Below, in pieces: positions 32,875 to 39,577 of a stretch of DNA of 64,000 nt (its first letter is position 1; the number at the start of each line of letters is the position of its first letter). The DNA is from RYN-230 sp963834705. GTDB lineage: Bacteria; Actinomycetota; Actinomycetes; Streptosporangiales; Streptosporangiaceae. The position numbers and the translations under genes were made by a program. Location of the stretch: NCBI GenBank assembly GCA_963834705.1, contig CAWICV010000001.1, forward strand, positions 1,178,001 to 1,242,000, given 5' to 3'. Below the pieces are notes generated by a model. It had not been told where the DNA came from, ran no database searches, and saw only the letters and a list, made by a program, of their open reading frames with translations.

Positions 32875-34074
32875 TCAGTGACCACCCTCCGGAACGCTGT
32901 GCGCGTGCCCGGCGGGCGCGTAGTGCTCGTGCTCGTCCGGGCCGCCGCCCATCATCCGCATCATCGCGGGCCCGCCGGTGCGGAAGAAGCGCACCAGCAG
33001 CGCCGCCGCCAGCAGCAGGAAGATGATGTTGAGCACGGTGGTGTAGTTCCACTGGATGGCCACCTCGGCCACCTTGGCGGTCCGCTCGGCCGGCACCAGG
33101 CCCAGCCCGGTGAACAGGAACTCGACGGCGTAACCGGCCAGTACCATGGTCGCGTAGAACGTGCCCAGCAGCACCAGCATCATCCGGGTGCCGTAGTACT
33201 TCCGGTAGATGATCAGGATGGGGATGATGATCAGGTCGGCGAAGATGAACGAGATCACCCCGCCGAAGCTGATCCCGCCGTTCCACAGCACCGCGGCCAG
33301 CGGCACGTTGCCGATCGAGCAGACGAAGCTGAGTACTGAGATCACCGGGCCGATGATCGGCCCCCACAGCCGCGCGGCCAGCGGGTGACTGGTCAGGAAC
33401 AGGTGCTGCCAGAACGAGTTGGGCACCCAGGCGCCGACCGCGCCGGCGATGAGCAGGCCGATGACCACGTCCCGGATGACCGCGGCCCACTCCATCACGA
33501 AGATGTGGCTGACCGAGGTGTAACCCTCCCGGCTGACCAGGCGGTGCCAGAAGCTGCCACCGGACGCGATGCTCATGTCCATCGCGGCGTGTCCCTCCAT
33601 CGACCCGGCCAGGCCCTTGCCGGCCTGCTGGCGGGCCGCGTCGAGCAGCCTGGCCCGGACGAACAGCCGGAACGCCACCGCTAGCAGGACGATCATGATC
33701 GGGCCGCCGATGAACTCGGCCAGGGTGAACTGCCAGGAGATGAGCAGGGCCAGGATGATGCCCAGCTCGATGACCAGGTTGGTGCTGGCGATCTCGAACA
33801 CCATGGCCGCGGTGAAGCTGGCGCCCTTGCGGAACAGGGAGCGGGCCAGTGCCACTGCCGCGTACGAGCAGGACGAGGAGGCCGCACCAAACCCGGTGGC
33901 CCGGGCCAGCGCGGCGGGCCGGTCGTTACCCAGCAACCGGGCCACGGTGGACCGGCGGACCACCGCCTGCACCACCGCGGACAGCGTGAAGCCGAGGATC
34001 AGCGACCAGGTGACCTGCCAGGTCATCGAGCCCGCCACGCCCAGCGCGTGGGCCAGCGCGTCGAGCGCCCGCAT
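32875..34074 (-). CDS. Permease of the DUF318/ArsP-like family with His/Met-rich tail
   Basis: 399 residues, about eight helices in two related halves. Each half has a conserved polar motif: AASSSCSYAAVALARSLFRKGAS with Cys69, and SFVCSIGNVPLAAVLWNGGISFGG. These are characteristic of the DUF318 permeases, which include organoarsenical exporters (ArsP). The last 35 residues are rich in Met and His (MMRMMGGGP, then EHEHYAPAGHAHSVPEGGH) and may bind metal. The ATG shares one base with the stop of the ArsR gene (TGATG), so they form a metal-responsive operon. Ligand unproven. Confidence 0.85.
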   Translation of the reverse strand: MRALDALAHALGVAGSMTWQVTWSLILGFTLSAVVQAVVRRSTVARLLGNDRPAALARATGFGAASSSCSYAAVALARSLFRKGASFTAAMVFEIASTNLVIELGIILALLISWQFTLAEFIGGPIMIVLLAVAFRLFVRARLLDAARQQAGKGLAGSMEGHAAMDMSIASGGSFWHRLVSREGYTSVSHIFVMEWAAVIRDVVIGLLIAGAVGAWVPNSFWQHLFLTSHPLAARLWGPIIGPVISVLSFVCSIGNVPLAAVLWNGGISFGGVISFIFADLIIIPILIIYRKYYGTRMMLVLLGTFYATMVLAGYAVEFLFTGLGLVPAERTAKVAEVAIQWNYTTVLNIIFLLLAAALLVRFFRTGGPAMMRMMGGGPDEHEHYAPAGHAHSVPEGGH

Positions 34075-34445
34075 CAGTCCACCTCCGGCGCGGCGATGGT
34101 CAGCAGCTGGCGCAGGCAGTGTTCGAGCAGCTGGTGCGGGAAGCCGTCGCTGAGCCGGTAGAACACGACCCGGCCGTCCTTGCGGAAGCTGACCAGCCCG
34201 GCCAGCCGCAGCATCTTCACCGCGTAGGACACCTGGTCCTCGGTCACGTCCAGAGCCAGGGCCAGGTCACCGACGCACAGCTCGCCGGCGGTGACCAGGG
34301 CGAACAGGATGCGCGAGCGCACCGGGTCGGCGAGCAGCCCGAGCAGGCCGGCCAGCCGCCCGGCGTCGCCGACCGACAGCGCGTCGGCCCGGGCCGCGGC
34401 CACCCGGGCCTGGTCAACCGGATGGTCATGATCACGCGGGGACAT
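34074..34445 (-). CDS. ArsR/SmtB-family metal-responsive repressor
   Basis: 123 residues. The winged-helix core is LAGLLGLLADPVRSRILFALVTAGELCVGDLALALDVTEDQVSYAVKMLRLAGLVSFRKDGRVVFYRL. The ELCVGDL helix keeps the single Cys57 of the alpha-3 metal site, where ArsR/CadC proteins have ELCVCDL; the second Cys is Gly here. His residues occur at both ends (HDHP near the start; PHQLLEHCL near the end), so the sensing site may be mixed Cys/His. It is the first gene of the operon with the permease, behind a perfect inverted repeat. Confidence 0.88.
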   Translation of the reverse strand: MSPRDHDHPVDQARVAAARADALSVGDAGRLAGLLGLLADPVRSRILFALVTAGELCVGDLALALDVTEDQVSYAVKMLRLAGLVSFRKDGRVVFYRLSDGFPHQLLEHCLRQLLTIAAPEVD

Positions 34446-34456
34446 CAGCTACACCT

Positions 34457-34488
34457 CCGTATATCCGTACAATCACACGGATATGCGG
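34457..34488. promoter_or_regulatory. ArsR operator: ATATCCGT-N8-ACGGATAT
   Basis: ATATCCGT (34461-34468) and ACGGATAT (34477-34484) are a perfect inverted repeat 8 bases apart. The symmetry extends to 12-bp arms (34457-34488) with one mismatch. It lies just upstream of the ArsR start at 34445, in an AT-rich patch, as expected for an autoregulated ArsR operator. The plus-strand small gene begins about 90 bases away. Confidence 0.7.
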
Positions 34489-34576
34489 GGCTGTCAAGCC
34501 GGCCCCGCTGACGGCCAGTGGTTTGCCAGTGGCTGCGCGGGGAAGCAGGTCAGCCAGCACACTGGAAGGAAGGCCA

Positions 34577-34828
34577 ATGATCCGCAAGGCACTTGGCGGG
34601 CTGGGGCTAGCACTCCTCGTCGCGCTCGTGGCCACTCAGTGGCAGGACATCACCCGCTACCTGAAGATCAAACAAATGTCCATTGGTACCGGGCATCCAG
34701 AGAACGTGCCTGCCGCCGGCCGCACCAGTTACCGGCAGGAGGCCCAGCCGCAGACCGCGCAGGGAGCAGGCCGGACCGCCGGCCAGCCGCAGGCCGCGAA
34801 GGGAGCCGGCCGGATCGCCGGCCAGTAG
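34577..34828 (+). CDS. Small DUF6893-like membrane-associated protein
   Basis: 83 residues. One N-terminal hydrophobic segment (LGGLGLALLVALVATQW) is followed by DITRYLKIKQMSIGTGHPENVP, a short motif I recognise from small actinobacterial DUF6893 proteins. The C-terminal part is two copies of a 13-14-residue Gln/Ala/Gly unit (QPQTAQGAGRTAG, QPQAAKGAGRIAG). ATG 34577 follows GGAAGGAAGG. The role is unknown; the small size and single segment suggest a membrane-bound accessory peptide. Confidence 0.7.
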   Translation: MIRKALGGLGLALLVALVATQWQDITRYLKIKQMSIGTGHPENVPAAGRTSYRQEAQPQTAQGAGRTAGQPQAAKGAGRIAGQ

Positions 34829-34858
34829 ACAGCGATCGTTCAGCCTGTCACCGCTAGG

Positions 34859-35047
34859 TCAGCTGGGGCCGCCGACCCAGAGGGGGACGGTGGCGCCGGG
34901 GTAGGTGCCCCAGCGGTACCGGTACTCGCGCGGGCCGCTGTGCTGGTAGTGCAGCCACATCCGGGAGAAGAACCGGATGCCCTTCCGGTCGGCCACCCAG
35001 AACAGGGCGATCTGGGCCGGGTAGGTGCGGAAGTGGCTGGCGGGCAC
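34859..35047 (-). CDS. Short coding segment in frame behind sbcC, unrecognised
   Basis: 62 codons from GTG 35047 with an almost pure G/C third position, like real genes here: PASHFRTYPAQIALFWVADR, RMWLHYQHSGPREYRYRWG. Eight or more aromatic residues are present and there is no signal peptide. It is in the same frame as sbcC, beginning 10 codons after the sbcC stop. It may be a small basic protein, a readthrough tail, or the last part of a lost gene. I do not recognise a family. Confidence 0.45.
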   Translation of the reverse strand: MPASHFRTYPAQIALFWVADRKGIRFFSRMWLHYQHSGPREYRYRWGTYPGATVPLWVGGPS

Positions 35048-35077
35048 CGTGCGGCGAACGGCGGTGACGGGCCGCGC

Positions 35078-38000
35078 TCAGGCGATAACGCGCACGGTAG
35101 AGGAACCATCCGGGAGCCGGCGCACTTCGAGCCGTTCCGGTACCCGTTCCTTGAGGTCGGCCACGTGACTGACGATGCCGACCACCCGGCCGCGGTCGCG
35201 CAGCTCGTCGATGACCGCCATCACCTGGTCCAGGGTGCCGGTGTCCAGCGCGCCGAAGCCCTCGTCGATGAACAGGGTGTCCAGGTCCACCCCGCCGGCC
35301 TCGGCCTTGACCACGTCGGCCAGGCCGAGGGCCAGCGCCAGTGAGGTGTAGAACGTCTCCCCGCCGGACAGCGACCGGGGGCTGCGTTCCGTCCCGGTGT
35401 GCCGGTCGATCACGGCCAGGGTGAGCCCGGCGCGTTCCCGCCGCGAGCCGGCCTCGTCGGTGCGGCGCAGTTCGTAGCGGCCGGACGACATCGCGGCCAG
35501 CCGCACGTTGGCCGCGGCGACCACCTGGCCGAACCAGTGCCGGAGCACATAGGTGGTCAGCGCCACCCGGCGCTGCCCGTCAGTGCCCTTGGCCAGCCCA
35601 GCCAGGCTGATCACCGGCGCGGTCCGCTCGTCCAGCTGGTCCGCGCCGGCCTGGGCCGCGTCCAGCTCGGCCAGCCGCTGGTCCAGCCGGGCCGCCCGGT
35701 CGGTCCAGCCCTTGTGCGCGTCGCGCGCCTCCTGCTCGGCCTGCTCGGCGCGGGCCAGCGCGCCGGCCGCGGCCCGGGCCGCCGCGTGCACCTCGTCCGC
35801 CTGGGCGGGGTCGAGCCCGGCCAGATCTTCGGCATCGACGGCAGCGCGCAGCCCGGCCAGCGTCCCCGTCCACGCGCTCACCTGGGCGGCCAGCTCGTCC
35901 TGCTGCGCGGGGCTGAGTAGCGCCGCGCGCGCCTGATCCGGCTGGCCGAACCCGCGGGCGGCCGATTCCTGGCTGGCCCGTGCCTGCGCCCTGGCCTGCT
36001 CGGCCTGGGTGGCGGCCAGCGTGTCCAGCGCGGCGGCCAGCTCGCGGTCCGCCTCGGCCGTGGCCCGCAGCGCGGCCTGCCGCCCGGCCACCGACGGGTA
36101 CCCCTGAGCGGCGGCGGCGATGTCGTGCTGCACGGCGGCTACGTCGTCGCCCGCCGCGGCCGCCTGGGCCTGCGCGGTGGCCATGGCCGCCACCGCCTCA
36201 CGCAGCTCGGCGCTGACCCGGTCCTGTTCGGCCCGGCGGTCGGCGAGCTCGGCTTCGAGCCGGCCCGTCTCCGCCGACGCCTGCTCGGCCTCGGCCGCCT
36301 GCCCGGCCAGCGCGGCCGCCTCGGCGGCGAGCAATTCTTCGGTCGCGCCGCCGGCCAGCGCGGCGCACGCGGCGACCGCACCGGCCAGCGTCTCCCGCTC
36401 ACCAGCCAGCCGGGCCCGCTCGTCCCAGGCGGCGTCCCGCCGTCCGGCCGCGACGGCCACGTCGGCGGCGGACACCTGCCCGGCACCGGCCTGGGCCGGG
36501 GCGGGATGCGCGGCCGAGCCGCAGACCGGGCAGGGCGCCCCGTCGGCCAGCTGGCTGGCCAGCTCGGCCGCCATCCCGGCCAGCCGGGCCTCCATCAGCC
36601 GCTGATGCTCGTCGACCAGCGCCTGGTGCGCGTCCACCGCGGCGCGCAGCATGCCGTCCTGCGCGGCCAGCTGCTGCTCCAGGCCAGCCAGCCGGGCCGC
36701 CGCCGACGCCCGCTGGCTGACCGCGGCCAGCTGCTCCCGGAGGCCGGCCAGCGCGGCGCCGAGCAGCCGGGCCGCGGCCAGTTGCTCGTCGAGCGCGGCG
36801 ATCCGCTCCGGCAGCTCCTGCTGCGCGGCTTCCAGCGAGCCGGCCAGCCGGCCCGCGTCGGCCGCGGACTTCCGTAGCCGGGCCAGCGCGGCCAGCCGGC
36901 CGGGGAGGTCAGCCTCGGCCCCGGCCAGGTGCTGCAGCGCTGCCGCGTCCCGCTCGGCACCCTGCGCCCGGTCCCGGGCGGCCTCCGCCCCACCCGCTGC
37001 GGCCGCATCCACCGCGACCCCGCCCGGCGCCGCCTCGGCCAGCGCCCCGATCATCGGCCCGTCCGGCCCAGGGGCGGCCTCGGCCAGCACCGCGATCATC
37101 GGCCCGTCCGGCCCAGGGGCGGCCTCGGCTAGCACCGCGGTCATCGGCCCGTCCGGCCCGTAGGCGGGCTCGCTCAGCGCCGTGACCACCGGCCTGTCCG
37201 GTCCAGGGCCGAGCTCGGTCAGCGCCGCGCTGGCCGCGGCCACCGCCTGGTCCGCGTCGGCCAGCGCAGCCAGCAGCGGCCGGACCGGCTCCGCGCGCTG
37301 GGCCGCGTCCAGCCGTCCGGCCCGGTCCTCGTGCTCGCCGCGGGCCGCCTGGTGTGCGGCCAGCCGGTCCCGGGCCGTGGTCAGCCTGGTCATCACGGCC
37401 GACTGCTGCCTGGCCTGCTCGCAGGCGGCCAGCAGTGCGGCGGTCCGGGCGACGGCCACCTCCAGCCCGGCGGCGCTGACCGCGGCGTGCCCGGCCAGGT
37501 CGGTGCTGAGTTCCTTGAGCCGGGTGGCCCGGTCGGCGGCCGGCAGCCCGAGCAGCTCGCCACGCGCCACCCCGTCCAGGCCAGCCGCCTCGGCCGCGGC
37601 TGATACCGCGTCGTTGATGGCATCGGCCGCCGCGGTCCGCTGCCGCTGCGCGGCCGCCCGCTGCTGATCGAGCCAGCTGGTGATCCCGTCGTAGAGCTCG
37701 GTGCCGAACAGCCGGGACAGCAGCACCCGGCGCTCGTCGTCCGCGGCCTGCAGGAACCGGGCGAACTCACCCTGCGGCAGCAGCATGACCTGGGTGAACT
37801 GGGCCCGGTTGAGCCCGATCAGCTCGGTGATCCGCTCACCGGCCTCAGCCTTGTTGCCGCTCAGGCTGGCCCAGCCGCCTGCCTCGCGGCGCTCCAGGTG
37901 GACCGAGGCCGCCTCGGTGGTGAACCCGTCGCCGCGCTTCTTGGGCCGCTGGTGCTCCGGCACCCGGCGCACCCGGTAGGTCACCCCGGCCACGGCGAAC

Positions 38001-38245
38001 TCCAGCGTGACCGACGGCTCGGCGTCCGGCGGCGCGAAGTGCGAGCGGAGCCGGTCCTCGGCCGCGCCGGTGCCGGCCAGCCCGCCGTAGAGGGCGAATG
38101 TGATCGCGTCCAGGATCGTCGTCTTGCCCGCCCCGGTCGGCCCGTCGAGCAGGAACAGGCCGCTGCTGGACAGCTGGCCGAAGTCGATCCGCTGCGTGGC
38201 CGCGTACGGGCCGAACGCGGTGACCTCCAGCCGGTGCAGCCGCAT
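35078..38245 (-). CDS. sbcC: SbcC nuclease subunit (SMC-like ATPase)
   Basis: 1055 residues. The N-terminal ATPase half begins MRLHRLEVTAFGPYAATQRIDF and holds Walker A GPTGAGKTTILDAITFALYGG. A long Ala/Glu-rich coiled coil follows, with the zinc hook PCPVCGSAAHP at its tip. The C-terminal half has the signature RSLSGGETFYTSLALALGLADVV and Walker B TLFIDEGFGALD. With SbcD it opens hairpins and trims DNA ends. The coiled coil carries four 15-residue tandem repeats. The start at 38245 overlaps the sbcD stop (TGATG); the open frame extends 92 codons upstream inside sbcD and is not real. Confidence 0.92.
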   Translation of the reverse strand: MRLHRLEVTAFGPYAATQRIDFGQLSSSGLFLLDGPTGAGKTTILDAITFALYGGLAGTGAAEDRLRSHFAPPDAEPSVTLEFAVAGVTYRVRRVPEHQRPKKRGDGFTTEAASVHLERREAGGWASLSGNKAEAGERITELIGLNRAQFTQVMLLPQGEFARFLQAADDERRVLLSRLFGTELYDGITSWLDQQRAAAQRQRTAAADAINDAVSAAAEAAGLDGVARGELLGLPAADRATRLKELSTDLAGHAAVSAAGLEVAVARTAALLAACEQARQQSAVMTRLTTARDRLAAHQAARGEHEDRAGRLDAAQRAEPVRPLLAALADADQAVAAASAALTELGPGPDRPVVTALSEPAYGPDGPMTAVLAEAAPGPDGPMIAVLAEAAPGPDGPMIGALAEAAPGGVAVDAAAAGGAEAARDRAQGAERDAAALQHLAGAEADLPGRLAALARLRKSAADAGRLAGSLEAAQQELPERIAALDEQLAAARLLGAALAGLREQLAAVSQRASAAARLAGLEQQLAAQDGMLRAAVDAHQALVDEHQRLMEARLAGMAAELASQLADGAPCPVCGSAAHPAPAQAGAGQVSAADVAVAAGRRDAAWDERARLAGERETLAGAVAACAALAGGATEELLAAEAAALAGQAAEAEQASAETGRLEAELADRRAEQDRVSAELREAVAAMATAQAQAAAAGDDVAAVQHDIAAAAQGYPSVAGRQAALRATAEADRELAAALDTLAATQAEQARAQARASQESAARGFGQPDQARAALLSPAQQDELAAQVSAWTGTLAGLRAAVDAEDLAGLDPAQADEVHAAARAAAGALARAEQAEQEARDAHKGWTDRAARLDQRLAELDAAQAGADQLDERTAPVISLAGLAKGTDGQRRVALTTYVLRHWFGQVVAAANVRLAAMSSGRYELRRTDEAGSRRERAGLTLAVIDRHTGTERSPRSLSGGETFYTSLALALGLADVVKAEAGGVDLDTLFIDEGFGALDTGTLDQVMAVIDELRDRGRVVGIVSHVADLKERVPERLEVRRLPDGSSTVRVIA
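37032..37211 (-). repeat. Four 45-bp tandem units in the SbcC coiled coil
   Basis: Units begin at 37032, 37077, 37122 and 37167. The first three are nearly identical and the fourth is diverged. On the minus strand each encodes GPDGPMxAVLAEAAP or a variant. The helix-breaking Gly-Pro every 15 residues would interrupt the coiled coil. Confidence 0.88.
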
Positions 38246-39387
38246 CAGATGGCCGCTTCCGCGTGCTGGGCGGCCTCGACGGCCGCGCGGAGCACGGCGC
38301 GCTGCGCGTCGTCGGCCGGGCCGCCGCTGGTGAACTCCACGAACAGGCCGCAGATCTCGACCGGGTCGGTGGCCGCGGCCAGCCGCGCCAGGTCGGCGGC
38401 CGCACCGGGCAGCCCGCCGTCCGGGTCGAAGTCGAGGACCAGGGTGTGCGGCCATTTCTCGCGCAGCCGCTCCATCGGGGCGGCCGGGCGCACCGGGTCG
38501 GTGAGCACCACCTTGACCCACGCCCCGGCCAGGCCGTCGTCCGGCCGGGCCAGCAGCTCATCGAGCCGGCCGCGCACCTCGCGCAGTGGGCGGGGCACCG
38601 GCGTGGCCAGCTGGGTCACCGTGACCTGCCCGGCACCATCCAGGTCCACCAGGGTGACCGACTTGGCCTGGTTCTTCTCGCCGAACGAGAAGGCCAGCGG
38701 CGACCCGGAGTACCGGACAGCCGGCCCGACCTGCTGCTGGCCGTGCAGATGCCCCAGGGCGGCGTAGCTGAACCCGCTGAACACGGCGGCCGGGACGTCG
38801 GCGATGCCACCGACCCGGATGTCGCGTTCGGAATCGGCGGGGCGCGCGCCGGTGACGAACGCGTGCGCCATGACAGCGGCGCGGTCGATGCCGCGGTCCG
38901 CGGCGTCCTGGCGGATCCGCGCGGTGACCGCGGTCAGCACCGCCTGGTGGCTGCGCGCGCAGTTCAGCTCGGCCAGGACACTGTCGGGCAGCAGATAGGG
39001 GATGCCGTAGATGGCCACCGGGCCGTGCTCGTCGTCCAGCAGCACCGGGCGGGCCGCGTCCGCCAGCGACGTGCGCAGGTGGATGTGCGCCGCCTCGCTG
39101 AGCCCGGCGCCGAAGCCGAGCCGGACCGCCGAGTCGTGGTTGCCGCTGGTCAACACCATCGGGATACCGGCCTGGCTGAACCGGAGCAGGGTCCGGTCGA
39201 GCAGCCGGACCGCGTCGGTCGGCGGGACCGCCCGGTCATACACGTCCCCGGCCACCAGCACGGCGTGCACCTGGTGCCGCCGCGCCTCGGCCAGCAGCCA
39301 GTCCAGGAACGCTTCCTGGTGGCCGAGCAGGTTCTCGCCGTGCAGCGTGCGGCCCAGGTGCCAGTCCGAGGTGTGGATCAGTCGCAT
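38245..39387 (-). CDS. sbcD: SbcD nuclease subunit (Mre11-like phosphoesterase)
   Basis: 380 residues. Metallophosphoesterase motifs in order: MRLIHTSDWHLGRTLHG, VLVAGDVYDRAVPP, LTSGNHDS, VMAHAFVTGA and ALGHLHGQQQVG. These bind two metal ions for 3'-5' exonuclease and hairpin endonuclease activity. The C-terminal capping part ends in the region that contacts SbcC. ATG 39387 is chosen because the first motif follows at once; the open frame goes on far upstream without similarity. The start of SbcC overlaps its stop. Confidence 0.92.
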   Translation of the reverse strand: MRLIHTSDWHLGRTLHGENLLGHQEAFLDWLLAEARRHQVHAVLVAGDVYDRAVPPTDAVRLLDRTLLRFSQAGIPMVLTSGNHDSAVRLGFGAGLSEAAHIHLRTSLADAARPVLLDDEHGPVAIYGIPYLLPDSVLAELNCARSHQAVLTAVTARIRQDAADRGIDRAAVMAHAFVTGARPADSERDIRVGGIADVPAAVFSGFSYAALGHLHGQQQVGPAVRYSGSPLAFSFGEKNQAKSVTLVDLDGAGQVTVTQLATPVPRPLREVRGRLDELLARPDDGLAGAWVKVVLTDPVRPAAPMERLREKWPHTLVLDFDPDGGLPGAAADLARLAAATDPVEICGLFVEFTSGGPADDAQRAVLRAAVEAAQHAEAAI

Positions 39388-39508
39388 CGCGCCGCACGCA
39401 CTCCGATCCAGGGGGAAGGCCGGCCGGTTGGGGGCTGTCAGCGTCATGATGCCGGACGGATACGGCATTCCCGGTGACCCCGGACTCGTCCGCGTGTCGC
39501 TGTGCTGG

Positions 39509-39540
39509 CCCGGGGGGACGATCCCCCGGAACCCCCCGGG
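39509..39540. terminator. GC hairpin behind the helicase gene, short relative of the interspersed element
   Basis: CCCGGGGGG (39509-39517) pairs exactly with CCCCCCGGG (39532-39540). The inside reads ATCCCCCGGAA, very like the core of the interspersed elements in tyrA and before rluB, but in reverse. It lies between the helicase stop (39578) and sbcD start and may end the helicase transcript. The rest of 39388-39577 shows nothing else. Confidence 0.5.
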
Positions 39541-39577
39541 ATCACCGGTCAACGGCCCGCGGGACGCGGGCGGCGAG

